Shown here piece after piece: positions 29,074 through 38,500 of a DNA stretch of 64,000 nt (its first letter is position 1; every line of letters starts with the position of its first letter). The DNA lies in NCBI RefSeq assembly GCF_000517125.1, contig NZ_KI912155.1, positions 2,592,034-2,656,033 of the forward strand. The letters are read 5' to 3'. The notes under the pieces were generated by a model. It had not been told where the DNA came from. It did no database searches and saw only the letters and a list, made by a program, of their open reading frames with translations. The translations under genes were made by a program, and so were the position numbers. The DNA comes from Arthrobacter sp. MA-N2 (GTDB lineage Bacteria; Actinomycetota; Actinomycetes; Actinomycetales; Micrococcaceae).

Positions 29074-29520
29074 TCAGTCCCCCTGTAGCGCCCCCAATGC
29101 CTTCACCAATGGTTCAAGCTCCGGCACCGACTCCGCAGCAGCCAAAGACTCCGCCAGGGTTTCGTCGTGCACGGGCCTGGCCGAGAGCAGCAACTTTTGA
29201 CCCGCGGCAGTGAGTTCCGTGTAGATTCCGCGCCGATCGTCGGCGCACAGGATCCTGGTCAGCAGTGCGCGGTCCTCGAGCCGGTTCACCAGACGCGTCG
29301 TGGCGCTGCTGGATAGTGCTGTGGCCCTGGCGAGCTGCTGCATCCGCATGTGCCAGCCGTCCTGACGGCTCAGGGCGTCGAGCACCGTGTACTCGACCAC
29401 CGAAAGATCCGCGGCCGATTGCAACGCCTTCTCCAGTGCTGCCTCGATGTTGCCGTGCAGCGCAGCGAGAGTCCGCCACCCCTGCGCGCGCACCTCAACG
29501 GCGTCGTCCTTGATGCCCAT
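29074..29520 (-). CDS. MarR-family transcriptional regulator
   Basis: A 148-residue winged-helix regulator. The recognition region LARATALSSSATTRLVNRLEDRALL and the wing with ADDRRGIYTELTAAG are typical of MarR. It probably represses the divergent MFS gene and itself, and responds to a drug-like ligand. I took the ATG at 29520 (MGIKDD); an in-frame start at 29583 would run across the palindromic operator and is less likely. Its product faces the YjdM gene convergently. Confidence 0.9.
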   Translation of the reverse strand: MGIKDDAVEVRAQGWRTLAALHGNIEAALEKALQSAADLSVVEYTVLDALSRQDGWHMRMQQLARATALSSSATTRLVNRLEDRALLTRILCADDRRGIYTELTAAGQKLLLSARPVHDETLAESLAAAESVPELEPLVKALGALQGD

Positions 29521-29568
29521 GTCTCCCGTAACTCCTGCCGATTGATGAAAAAGCAGACGCACGCAAAG

Positions 29569-29623
29569 TAGTTGCTTGCGCAATTACATGGCGCGTGCAA
29601 CTATATATGGAGCGTATGCAACT
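29569..29623. promoter_or_regulatory. Candidate MarR operators
   Basis: TAGTTGCTTGCGCAATTA at 29569-29586 is an 18-bp imperfect palindrome (TA-TTGC-GCAA-TA). Two further GCAACT half-sites lie at 29597-29602 and 29618-29623 in an AT-rich stretch with TATATA and TATTCT. The sites sit between the divergent marR and MFS genes, where the two promoters must be. Confidence 0.65.
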
Positions 29624-29692
29624 AATATTCTATGGTTCCCGGCGACGCACTTCCAGTATTACGGGAATCCATCCCCACAAAGGAGCAACAAC

Positions 29693-30916
29693 ATGCCCGC
29701 AGGGTTGATCGCCCTCGCCCTCGGCGGATTCGGCATCGGCTTGACCGAGTTCGTCATCATGGGCCTCTTGCCCGAGATCGCCACCGACTTCAGGGTCAGC
29801 GAAGCCGCCGCCGGCTGGTTCATCACCGGCTATGCGCTGAGCGTCGTTGTCGGCGCCCTCCTGGTGACAGCGGCCGTCACTCGCTTGCCCCGCAAACCTG
29901 TGCTGATCGGACTCCTCGTCCTGTTCATCGCGGGAAACTTCCTCTCCGCCATTGCGGGCAGCTACCCGGCCATGCTGGCCGGGCGCATTGTCGCGGCCCT
30001 CTGCCACGGAGCTTTCTTCGGTATCGGCTCAGTGGTCGCGGCCAGCCTGGTCCCGGCCCACAAGAAGGCCGGAGCGATTGCCATCATGTTTACGGGCCTC
30101 ACTGCCGCCAACGTGCTGGGCGTGCCCTTCGGAACCTTCCTTGGCCAGAACTTCGGCTGGCGGTCCACCTTCTGGGCCATTACCTTCATTGGCGTTGCCG
30201 CCCTCATCGGCATCGCCCTCATGGTCCCGCGCACCAAGGAGGGCGCCGTCGCCAGCAGCCTCCGCAGCGAGCTTGGCGCTTTCGCCTCCGGCCAGGTGTG
30301 GCTGTCCATCATTGTCACGATTCTCGGCTTTGGCGGCATGTTCGGAGCCTTCACCTACATCGCCTTCATTCTGACCGACGTCTCCGGATTCGATCCCCGC
30401 GCCGTCCCGTGGCTCCTCGTCCTGTTTGGCGCCGGGCTGTTCGTCGGCAATATCGCCGGCGGCAAAGCGGCCGACAAATCCATCGACAAAACCCTCGTGG
30501 TTATCCTCGCGGGCCTGGTACTAGTACTCGTGTTCTTCGCACTCACCGCCATCAGCCCGGTGGCCACCCTGTTCTCGCTGGCGCTCATGGGCGGCTTCGG
30601 CTTCGCTACCGTGCCCGGCCTGCAGATGCGCGTCATGCACTTTGCCACCACCGCGCCCACCCTCGCCTCCGGCGCGAATATCGGCGCCTTCAACTTGGGC
30701 AACGCCCTCGGCGCCTGGCTGGGCGGAGTCACCATCACCCTGGGTCTGGGCTATACCTCGCCGATCTGGGCCGGGGCCGCCATCACCGCAGCGGCCCTGA
30801 TCGTCATGATCGCCGCCGCGGCAGCGGCCCGGCGGGGGAGACCAGCTCAGGCTGCTTTCGCACCGCAAGCAGCCCCCGACGTCGTGCGCGAGCCGGAGGA
30901 TGTGCCGCTCGCCTAA
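29693..30916 (+). CDS. MFS transporter (AraJ/drug-efflux type)
   Basis: A 407-residue major facilitator with about twelve TM helices. It opens with the DHA1/AraJ-type IALALGGFGIGLTEFVIMG and FRVSEAAAGWFITGYALSVVVGA, followed by the TRLPRKPVLI loop of motif A. It probably exports a drug or sugar-like compound; the substrate is not evident. AAAGGAG eight bases before the ATG at 29693 fixes the start. Divergent from marR. Its stop overlaps the end of a probable glycosylase remnant on the other strand. Confidence 0.9.
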   Translation: MPAGLIALALGGFGIGLTEFVIMGLLPEIATDFRVSEAAAGWFITGYALSVVVGALLVTAAVTRLPRKPVLIGLLVLFIAGNFLSAIAGSYPAMLAGRIVAALCHGAFFGIGSVVAASLVPAHKKAGAIAIMFTGLTAANVLGVPFGTFLGQNFGWRSTFWAITFIGVAALIGIALMVPRTKEGAVASSLRSELGAFASGQVWLSIIVTILGFGGMFGAFTYIAFILTDVSGFDPRAVPWLLVLFGAGLFVGNIAGGKAADKSIDKTLVVILAGLVLVLVFFALTAISPVATLFSLALMGGFGFATVPGLQMRVMHFATTAPTLASGANIGAFNLGNALGAWLGGVTITLGLGYTSPIWAGAAITAAALIVMIAAAAAARRGRPAQAAFAPQAAPDVVREPEDVPLA

Positions 30917-31050
30917 GCGAACACAAGAAAGCCGACGGCGACAGATAGATAGCTTCGCCGTGCGGAGGATTTCGTCGCTACACGCTTTGCGCCGGACCGC
31001 CGATCGCCAAGGTAGTCGCTCAGGGCAGTGATTTCAGGCAGTACCGGCAT
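30913..31050 (-). pseudogene. Probable N-terminal remnant of an Fpg/Nei DNA glycosylase
   Basis: A 45-codon ORF beginning MPVLPEITALSDYLGDR. This resembles the universal MPELPEV start of Fpg/Nei glycosylases, where the Pro after the initiator Met is the catalytic nucleophile. AAGGAG lies eight bases before the ATG. After about residue 25 the similarity stops and the frame ends within the MFS stop region, so the enzyme core is missing. I infer that arrival of the marR/MFS pair, or a deletion, removed the rest. The assignment rests on the short N-terminal motif only. The rest of 30917-31213 shows nothing else. Confidence 0.5.
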
Positions 31051-31213
31051 GATTACGCTCCTTCGACGGCGTTGCAGGACTGAGCGGCTCGGTATCGACC
31101 CAATCATCCCCGAGACCTTGTGGGGAGGAGGGCTTGATGTGCTTATACTTTCAGCGGTGGCCGGAAGCCCGGGCTGCCGTCCTGGTCCGTAACGTACCGA
31201 TGAAAGGCGACTC

Positions 31214-31600
31214 ATGAGCAACATTCCTGCCGAGCTTTCCTACACCGCCGAACATGAATGGGTCAGCGCCCCGGATGCAGAGGGCGTTGTGCGCGTCGGC
31301 ATCACGGACTTCGCCCAGGACGCACTCGGTGATGTGGTCTACGCCCAGTTGCCCGAGCCCGGCACTACCGTCAAGGGCAACGACGTCGTGGGTGAAGTTG
31401 AGTCCACCAAGAGCGTGAGCGACATCTATGCCCCGGTCAGCGGCGAAATTGTCTCCCGTAACGAGGCCCTCGACACCGATTCTGCCCTCATTAACTCGGA
31501 CCCCTACGGTGAGGGTTGGCTGTTCGAGGTCAAGCTGTCGGAAGCCGACGCCATCGAAACGCTCCTCAGTGCATCAGAGTACGAACAACAGGTAGGCTAA
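31214..31600 (+). CDS. gcvH: Glycine cleavage system H protein
   Basis: A 128-residue lipoyl carrier shuttling the aminomethyl group between the P and T proteins. The lipoylated residue is Lys66 in VESTKSVSDIYAP, and the start EHEWV, followed by GITDFAQDALGDVVY, is typical. gcvP and gcvT are not here. It heads the gcvH-garA-ftsR-DUF151 cluster, the Rv1826-Rv1829 order. An AAAGGCGA site precedes the ATG. Confidence 0.96.
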   Translation: MSNIPAELSYTAEHEWVSAPDAEGVVRVGITDFAQDALGDVVYAQLPEPGTTVKGNDVVGEVESTKSVSDIYAPVSGEIVSRNEALDTDSALINSDPYGEGWLFEVKLSEADAIETLLSASEYEQQVG

Positions 31601-31742
31601 AAGGTATCTGGTCCGCCCGGTTGGCCCTCCCCGAAGCAGGGGAGCGACGGCGGCGGGCCAGCGACCCGTTTGGGCCCGGCGGAACCGGGTAGATGCGTAA
31701 CCGGCAGTTGACAACGGCTGCCGGCGGATGAGGAGGACTTCC

Positions 31743-32222
31743 ATGGTTGGCGGCAAACGGAACCACGCCCGGGACGAGCACGGTGCTGTAGAACGGCCAA
31801 CGTCGGAGACCACCTCCATCCAGCTCACGCCGGTGCGCCACCATGAGCCGGATGTTCGCCCGCCGCTGGCGCCGGAAGAGCGCGCCGCAGTGCAGGCATT
31901 GCCTCCGGGTTCGGCGTTGCTGATTGCGCACACCGGCCCCAACGCCGGTGCGCGGTTCCTCCTGGACTCGGATACCACCACAGCAGGGCGTCACCCGGAT
32001 GCGGATATCTTTCTGGACGACGTGACGGTTTCGCGTAAGCACGTGCAATTCGTACGCACGCCCGAGGGCTTCGAAGTGGTGGATACGGGAAGCCTCAACG
32101 GCACCTATGTCAACCAGGACCGGGTGGACAACGTACTGCTCAAGAACGGCAGCGAGGTTCAAATCGGAAAGTTCCGTCTCACCTACTACTTGAGTCCTGC
32201 CCGCGCAGCAGGGCAGGACTGA
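31743..32222 (+). CDS. garA: FHA-domain signalling protein, GarA/OdhI-like
   Basis: A 159-residue protein with an N-terminal tail carrying SETTS, the phospho-threonine motif of GarA/OdhI, and an FHA domain at about residues 60-150 (AGRHPDADIFLDDVTVSRKH, NGTYVN). In mycobacteria and corynebacteria the unphosphorylated form inhibits 2-oxoglutarate dehydrogenase and affects glutamate metabolism, and Ser/Thr kinases relieve this by phosphorylating ETTS. Here the N-terminus is about 20 residues longer than in Rv1827. GAGGAGG precedes the ATG at 31743. Confidence 0.93.
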   Translation: MVGGKRNHARDEHGAVERPTSETTSIQLTPVRHHEPDVRPPLAPEERAAVQALPPGSALLIAHTGPNAGARFLLDSDTTTAGRHPDADIFLDDVTVSRKHVQFVRTPEGFEVVDTGSLNGTYVNQDRVDNVLLKNGSEVQIGKFRLTYYLSPARAAGQD

Positions 32223-32236
32223 TACCGGGTACGCCT

Positions 32237-32959
32237 GTGGCAATGGCCCAGCCGGAACGGCGCGGACCGCAGGTCCTCAACATTGGAGAGGTCCTCGCTC
32301 AACTCAGCGACGATTTTCCCACCATGACGGCGTCCAAGATCCGTTTTCTTGAGGAAAAAGGACTGATCAATCCCAAGCGCACCCCTGCGGGATACCGGCA
32401 GTATGCCGAAAGTGACGTTGAGCGTTTGCGCTTCGTGTTGGCCCTTCAGCGTGACCAGTATTTGCCCCTCAAAGTCATCAAAGACTATTTGGACGCGATC
32501 GACCGCGGCGAACGTCCCGAAAACCTCCCTCCGGGAGTATCGGTTTCCCCCCGCATTGTCTCGGATGAATTGGCCGCTGAATTGCAGGGGCATACGCGTG
32601 CTCTGACCGAGGAACAGCTCCGGGCGGAATCCGGAGCCAGTGTTCCCCTCGTGCAGTCCCTTCTCAGCTTCGGGCTCATCAGTCACGTCAACGGAAAATT
32701 CGATGAACACGCCCTGCAAGTGGCGCGTGCATGCGTGCAACTTGAAAGCCACGGGCTTGAGCCGCGGCACCTCCGTCCGTTCCAGGCTGCGGCCGAACGC
32801 GAATTCGGTCTGGTGGAGCGGGTTGTCGCGCCGCTGACCTCCCGGAAGGACGCGGCATCCCAGTCCCGGGCTGCCGAGGCTGCCCGGGAAATCAGCGAGC
32901 TTTGCCTCAGCCTGCACCGAGCTTTGGTGCAGGACCGAATCTCTCGTATGGACGCATGA
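32237..32959 (+). CDS. ftsR: MerR-family regulator FtsR
   Basis: A 240-residue regulator with an N-terminal MerR winged helix (NIGEVLAQLSDDFPTMTASKIRFLEEKGL, then RTPAGYRQYAESDVERLRFVLALQR). The C-terminal half is helical and lacks metal-binding Cys residues. Position after garA matches Rv1828 and the corynebacterial FtsR, an activator of ftsZ. Start is the GTG at 32237 or the ATG at 32243. The stop overlaps the DUF151 start (ATGA). Confidence 0.9.
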   Translation: MAMAQPERRGPQVLNIGEVLAQLSDDFPTMTASKIRFLEEKGLINPKRTPAGYRQYAESDVERLRFVLALQRDQYLPLKVIKDYLDAIDRGERPENLPPGVSVSPRIVSDELAAELQGHTRALTEEQLRAESGASVPLVQSLLSFGLISHVNGKFDEHALQVARACVQLESHGLEPRHLRPFQAAAEREFGLVERVVAPLTSRKDAASQSRAAEAAREISELCLSLHRALVQDRISRMDA

Positions 32960-33462
32960 TGATTGAGGTCGAGATTGTTGGCGTGCGGATTGAACTGCCT
33001 TCAAACCAGCCGCTGGTTCTCCTGCGTGAGATGCACGGGGAGCGCCATGTTCCCATCTGGATCGGAACGCCGGAAGCCAGTGCCATCGCCCTGGCCCAGC
33101 AAGGTGTGGTTCCGCCACGACCCATGACCCACGACCTGATGATCGACGTCGTTGAGGCCTTGGGCCACGCGATCATCAGTGTCAACATCGTGGCGGTTGA
33201 GGACAACATCTTCTATGGCCAGCTCCAGTTCGACGACGGCACTGTGGTCAGTTCCCGCGCTTCGGACGCGTTGGCCCTTGCGTTGCGGGCGAAATGCCGC
33301 ATCTGGTGTGCCGACGCGGTAATGGATGAGGCCGGCGTTCGAATCACCGAACATGACGAAGGCGAAGATACCGAGCCTGGTCCCGAGGTCGACGAAGAAC
33401 GGGAATTGCGCCGCTTCCGGGAGTTCCTGGACGACGTGGAGCCCGAGGACTTCGAAGGCTGA
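32956..33462 (+). CDS. DUF151 bifunctional-nuclease-family protein
   Basis: A 168-residue DUF151 protein. The core reads VEIVGVRIELPSNQPLVLLRE, PIWIGTPEASAIALAQQG and ASDALALALRAKC, ending with an acidic tail. Family members include a plant nuclease and Rv1829; the biochemical role in bacteria is not settled. ATGATG at 32956/32959 gives two neighbouring starts, both overlapping the ftsR stop. Confidence 0.92.
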   Translation: MMIEVEIVGVRIELPSNQPLVLLREMHGERHVPIWIGTPEASAIALAQQGVVPPRPMTHDLMIDVVEALGHAIISVNIVAVEDNIFYGQLQFDDGTVVSSRASDALALALRAKCRIWCADAVMDEAGVRITEHDEGEDTEPGPEVDEERELRRFREFLDDVEPEDFEG

Positions 33463-33472
33463 AGGCCGCCTA

Positions 33473-33493
33473 AGGTTAAAGGTGAGGGTGAAA
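33473..33493. promoter_or_regulatory. Three 7-bp direct repeats upstream of the second MerR gene
   Basis: AGGTTAA, AGGTGAG and GGTGAAA follow each other without gaps (33473-33493), 210 bp upstream of the GTG at 33703. They could bind one of the two MerR-type regulators of this locus. The rest of the 240-bp gap shows no gene. Confidence 0.35.
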
Positions 33494-33702
33494 GTTTCGA
33501 CACGATCCGAAAAGGGCCGGACGTCTTTGACCTGAGGCCCCGGCCCGCCTAACGTCGAAGGTATCAAGTTCCCGTTGCGTACAGGGCCCGCGCAAGTCAC
33601 ACTGAAAGGTGCGGACGCGCTGAAATTACACGACTGCATTTTCCCTTCGTGTTGGCCGCCGTATGCACCATCCCCAAGGGAACTTCTGACAAGGAGGGTC
33701 AC

Positions 33703-34296
33703 GTGAGTCCCAAAGGCGAAGCAGGCGAGCTAAAGCAGGCCTCGGTAGGCGTTGCTGTACCCGCAAGCGGTGCCCAGGGTCTGCTTTTCACCGAGGACCT
33801 TCCGGTCTTGGATGAAGATGCCGGCTACCGTGGTCCCACTGCGTGCAAGGCGGCGGGTATCACCTACCGCCAACTTGACTATTGGGCACGCACGGGACTT
33901 GTGGAACCCGCTGTACGGGGAGCTGCTGGTTCTGGATCGCAGAGGCTCTATGGTTTCCGGGACATCCTGGTTCTCAAAGTCGTCAAGCGCCTTCTGGACA
34001 CAGGCGTGTCCCTCCAGCAGATCCGCACGGCCGTGGAGCATCTGCGCGAACACGGAGTGGAAGACCTCGCCCAAATCACGCTTATGAGCGATGGCGCGAG
34101 TGTCTACGAGTGCACGTCCGCAGACGAAGTCATCGACCTGGTCCAGGGTGGCCAAGGCGTGTTCGGTATCGCAGTAGGCCGCGTGTGGCGCGAAGTCGAG
34201 GGGAGCCTTGCTGCGCTCCCAAGCGAGCACGCCGCAGAACAGTCCTTTCCCGACGACGAATTGAGCAAGCGGCGGTCCGCGCGCCGCACCGGCTGA
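33703..34296 (+). CDS. MerR-family regulator, ResR/Rv1830-like
   Basis: A 197-residue regulator. After about 35 variable residues comes the MerR-type domain (RGPTACKAAGITYRQLDYWARTGLVEP, then GSQRLYGFRDILVLKVVKRLLDTGVSLQQI). A dimerisation-type helical region follows, with a basic C-terminus. Its place after DUF151 equals Rv1830, described in mycobacteria as ResR/McdR, a growth and cell-division regulator linked to drug resilience. AAGGAGG precedes the GTG start at 33703. Confidence 0.88.
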   Translation: MSPKGEAGELKQASVGVAVPASGAQGLLFTEDLPVLDEDAGYRGPTACKAAGITYRQLDYWARTGLVEPAVRGAAGSGSQRLYGFRDILVLKVVKRLLDTGVSLQQIRTAVEHLREHGVEDLAQITLMSDGASVYECTSADEVIDLVQGGQGVFGIAVGRVWREVEGSLAALPSEHAAEQSFPDDELSKRRSARRTG

Positions 34297-34328
34297 GCCG
34301 CCGTCGGATCCTTCGCACGACCGTGAGA

Positions 34329-34374
34329 ACAGCGATGAAGCCGCCTTCCAACAGGAAAGCGGCTTCATCGCTGT
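34329..34374. terminator. Bidirectional hairpin between convergent genes
   Basis: ACAGCGATGAAGCCGC (34329-34344) pairs perfectly with 34359-34374 around a 14-base loop. It lies between the convergent ResR-like and ParA-like genes. A clear T-run is lacking on either side. Confidence 0.75.
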
Positions 34375-34414
34375 CCTCAAAGTGAGCTTTTTGCCGAGCA
34401 GATCCCCGCGTTGC

Positions 34415-35233
34415 TCAGCGTTGGCCGTGTTTCCGCGTGCCGTTGGGTGAGGACAGCATGTTCTCCAATAGGGAGTCGAACAGCTTGGCAGTGTTCTTGG
34501 CAGAATCGCCAGGCCAGTGATGCACAGCATGCGCGGCACCCTGGATTTGCTGCCAGTTCGCCTGCTCCGGAATATGCGGGGCCAGCAAGAGTTCGCCGAA
34601 CATCGATTCCATCTCGGCGAGCCGGAAGGTGTGCTCGGAGGAGGCCGGGCGGACCCGGTTGGCCACAATGCCTGCGGGGGCCAGTTGAGGAGCGAACTCC
34701 TGACGGAAAAGTTGGATGGCGCGCATCGTGCGTTCCGTGCCGGCTACCGAGAAGAGACCAGGCTCGGCAACAAGTACAACGCGGTCACTCGCGCTCCAGG
34801 CCATGCGGGTCAATCCGTTGAGGGATGGCGGACAATCGACGAGCACCAGCTCATATTTTTCGGCCGGGGCAAGAACTGAACTGAGGCGGCGGAGATCTCG
34901 CCGCCCGAGGTCCGGCCGATCATAGATTCCCGTGTACGCGGATCCAACCGCGACATCAAGGGCCGAGCCTCCGCCGTTGCGGCGTGCCTGTTCAACCCAG
35001 CCGCTGCTGACCACGTTTTCCAAGAGTCGGGCCTTGCGGGGATTCTTGAGCATCCGGCCAATGTCCAGCTGCTCGCTGGCCTGGACGCCGAGGGCCGTGG
35101 TGGCGTCGGCATGGGGATCCAAGTCCACCACGAGTGTGGGGATGCCTGCGGCCAATGCGGCCGAGGCTAGCCCAGTGGTTACGGATGTCTTGCCCACGCC
35201 GCCTTTGAGGCTGCTGATGCTGACTACTTGCAC
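34415..35233 (-). CDS. ParA-family ATPase (orphan)
   Basis: A 272-residue MinD/ParA-type ATPase. Walker A is SSLKGGVGKTSVTTGLA, Walker A' is LVVDLDPHADATT and Walker B is LVLVDCPPSLNGL. It has no adjacent parB or scp gene. I took the GTG at 35233 (VQVVSISS); a TTG 12 bp earlier is an alternative. Possible roles are positioning of a cellular cargo, but nothing nearby identifies the partner. It is divergent from pyc. Confidence 0.88.
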   Translation of the reverse strand: MQVVSISSLKGGVGKTSVTTGLASAALAAGIPTLVVDLDPHADATTALGVQASEQLDIGRMLKNPRKARLLENVVSSGWVEQARRNGGGSALDVAVGSAYTGIYDRPDLGRRDLRRLSSVLAPAEKYELVLVDCPPSLNGLTRMAWSASDRVVLVAEPGLFSVAGTERTMRAIQLFRQEFAPQLAPAGIVANRVRPASSEHTFRLAEMESMFGELLLAPHIPEQANWQQIQGAAHAVHHWPGDSAKNTAKLFDSLLENMLSSPNGTRKHGQR

Positions 35234-35455
35234 TTGAAAACCCAAAACCTAACGCCGGTTGCCGTGTCGCGGTGCTTGTGTTCCGGCGTTGCCGGAACCG
35301 GGGCTCTGCCGCCGCCCTTCAACATCATATGGTGCGCGGCCGCTGATTCCCGTCTTATCAGCGCTGAACCGCTTGGGACGTCTGTTACTTCGCCGCCTTT
35401 TAGCACGTGAAACTGCACCGCGGGCGAAGCTACACTGCTCGTGACGAATTCCCGT

Positions 35456-35480
35456 GTGACTGTCACCACAAAGATTTGTG
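35456..35480. promoter_or_regulatory. Two adjoining palindromes upstream of pyc
   Basis: GTGAC-T-GTCAC (35456-35466) directly abuts CACAAA-GA-TTTGTG (35467-35480), both perfect, 67 bp before the pyc ATG. They are candidate operators for pyc or the divergent ParA-like gene. In the rest of 35234-35546 I see only a small hairpin, TTCCGGC-GTT-GCCGGAA at 35281-35297. Confidence 0.45.
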
Positions 35481-35546
35481 TTTGGGTATGGAGGTCTTAC
35501 ACACTGTGACCACCGACCGTTACACCCGCAATGATGCAGGAGAAGC

Positions 35547-38500
35547 ATGTTTTCCAAGATTCTGGTGGCTAATCGCGGCGAAATCGCGATCAGGGCCTTC
35601 CGCGCTGGCTACGAACTCGGCGCCAAGACCGTAGCGGTCTTCCCGTATGAGGATCGCAATTCGATCCACCGGCAGAAGGCTGACGAGGCCTACCTGATTG
35701 GCCAGGAGGGTCATCCGGTCCGCGCCTACCTTGACGTGGCCGAGATCGTCCGTGTCGCGAAAGAGTCCGGCGCCGACGCGATCTACCCAGGCTATGGATT
35801 CCTGTCCGAGAACCCGGACCTCGCCCGGGCGGCCAAAGCAGCAGGAATCACGTTTATTGGCCCACCGGCGGAAGTTCTGGAGCTCGCCGGCAACAAGGTC
35901 GCCGCACTCGAAGCCGCACGCAAGGCAGGTGTACCAGTCCTGAAGTCCAGCGCGCCTTCCCGTGACATTGATGAGCTGATCGCTGCCGCGGACGAGGTCG
36001 GATTCCCGATCTTCGCCAAGGCCGTCGCTGGTGGCGGCGGCCGCGGCATGCGCCGGGTGGAGACCCGCGAGGACCTCCCTGATGCCCTCCAGTCGGCCAT
36101 GCGTGAGGCTGACGCCGCCTTCGGCGATCCCACCATGTTCCTGGAACAGGCAGTGCTGCGTCCTCGCCACATCGAGGTCCAGATCCTGGCTGACGCCGAA
36201 GGAAATGTCATGCACCTTTTCGAGCGCGATTGCTCCCTGCAGCGCCGCCACCAGAAGGTCGTGGAAATCGCGCCGGCACCCAACCTGGATGAGTCCATCC
36301 GCCAAGCCCTCTACCGCGACGCCGTGGCATTCGCAAAGGCCCTGAACTACGTCAACGCCGGCACCGTCGAGTTCCTGGTGGACACCGAGGGCGAACGCGC
36401 CGGCCAGCACGTCTTCATCGAGATGAACCCGCGCATCCAGGTTGAGCACACGGTGACCGAGGAAATCACGGACGTTGACCTCGTCCAGGCACAGATGCGT
36501 ATCGCATCGGGGGAGACCCTCGCCGACCTCGGCCTGAGCCAGGAATCGGTGTCCATCAAGGGTGCTGCCCTGCAGTGCCGCATCACCACCGAAGACCCCG
36601 CGAACGGCTTCCGGCCCGACGTGGGACGGATCACCGGCTACCGTTCCGCTGGTGGCGCTGGCGTGCGTCTCGACGGCGGCACGGTCTACTCAGGCGCCGA
36701 GATCAGCCCGCACTTCGACTCCATGCTGGTCAAGCTGACCTGTCGCGGCCGCGACTACCCGGCCGCCGTCGCCCGCGCGCGGCGCGGCTTGGCCGAGTTC
36801 CGCATCCGCGGCGTGTCCACCAACATCCCCTTCCTCCAGGCTGTCCTGGCCGATCCGGACTTCATTGCCGGCAACGTGGCCACGGACTTCATCGACAAGC
36901 GCCCCGAGCTGCTGAAGTCCCACGTGTCCGCAGACCGCGGAACCAAGCTGCTGACCTGGCTGGCCGACGTCACCGTCAACAAGCCGAATGGCGAACTCAA
37001 AGTCCATTCGGACCCCGCAGCCAAGCTTCCTTCGGTCGCCGGGATTGTTGTACCCCCCGGTTCCCGCCAGAAGCTGCAGGAATTGGGTCCCGAGGAATTT
37101 GCCAAAGCGCTGCGGGAGCAGACTGCCGTGGCGGTCACGGACACCACGTTCCGCGACGCGCACCAGTCGCTCCTCGCTACCCGTGTCCGTACCCGCGACC
37201 TTGTCGCTGCCGGACCTGCGGTCTCCGCGCTGATGCCTCAACTGCTGTCGGTAGAAGCCTGGGGCGGTGCCACCTACGACGTGGCCCTGCGCTTCCTCGG
37301 CGAAGACCCTTGGGACCGACTCGCCGCGCTCCGCAAGGCGCTGCCCAACGTTTGCTTGCAGATGCTGCTTCGTGGCCGTAACACCGTTGGGTACACGCCG
37401 TACCCCGAAGAAGTCACCGAGGCATTCATCAACGAGGCTGCGGCGACGGGCATCGACATCTTCCGCATCTTCGACGCCCTCAACGACGTCAACCAGATGG
37501 CCCCGGCTATCCGCGCAGTGCGCGCCACCGGCACCGCCGTGGCCGAAGTCGCACTTTGCTACACCGGCGATCTCCTCGATCCGAACGAGAACCTGTACAC
37601 GCTCGACTACTACCTGGACCTCGCCCAGAAGATCGTCGACGCCGGTGCACACATCCTCGCCATCAAGGACATGGCTGGTCTGCTTCGCCCGGCGGCCGCA
37701 GCCAAGCTCGTCGGCGCCCTGCGTGAACGCTTCGACCTTCCGGTCCACCTGCACACGCACGACACTGCAGGCGGCCAGCTGGCCACCCTCCTGGCAGCCG
37801 TGGAAGCCGGCGTGGACGCCGTCGACGTCGCATCTGCGTCGCTGGCAGGCACCACGAGCCAGCCGTCGGCTTCGGCCCTTGTGGCAGCCTTGGCGCACAC
37901 CCCGCGCGACACCGGACTCAGCTTGGCCAGCGTCAGTGCGATGGAGCCCTACTGGGAAGCCGTCCGCCGGGTCTATGCACCGTTCGAATCCGGCCTGCCA
38001 GGCCCGACAGGCCGGGTTTACCAGCACGAAATCCCGGGTGGCCAGCTGTCCAACCTGCGCCAGCAGGCCATCGCGCTGGGGCTTGGCGAGCGTTTTGAGG
38101 CCATCGAGGACATGTACACCGCAGCGGACCGCATTCTGGGCCGCCTGGTCAAGGTGACGCCGTCTTCGAAGGTCGTGGGAGACCTCGCCCTGCACCTCGT
38201 GGGAATCCATGCAGACCCCGCGGACTTCAACGAGAACCCGCAGAATTACGATATTCCGGATTCCGTCATCGGCTTCCTGTCGGGTGAGCTGGGAGATCCT
38301 CCCGGAGGATGGCCTGAGCCGTTCCGCACCAAGGCGCTCCAGGGCCGCAGCATCAAGGTCCGCGACGTCGAGCTGAGTGCCGAGGACAGTGCAGCGCTCA
38401 AGGGTGATTCCAAGTCCCGCCAGGGGACCCTGAACCGGCTGCTGTTCGATGGCCCCACGAAGGATTACCTCAAGAGCGTCGAGACCTACGGCAACCTCTC

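Noticed and set aside
31081..31213. Glycine riboswitch upstream of gcvH
   Set aside because: The leader lacks the paired aptamer cores and is too short between the plausible -10 (TATACT near 31144) and the start codon.
35224..35469. 81-residue minus-strand ORF overlapping the start of the ParA-like gene
   Set aside because: It crosses the palindromic operator region, has no convincing ribosome site or domain, and its composition is not protein-like; kept out, though a leader peptide cannot be excluded.
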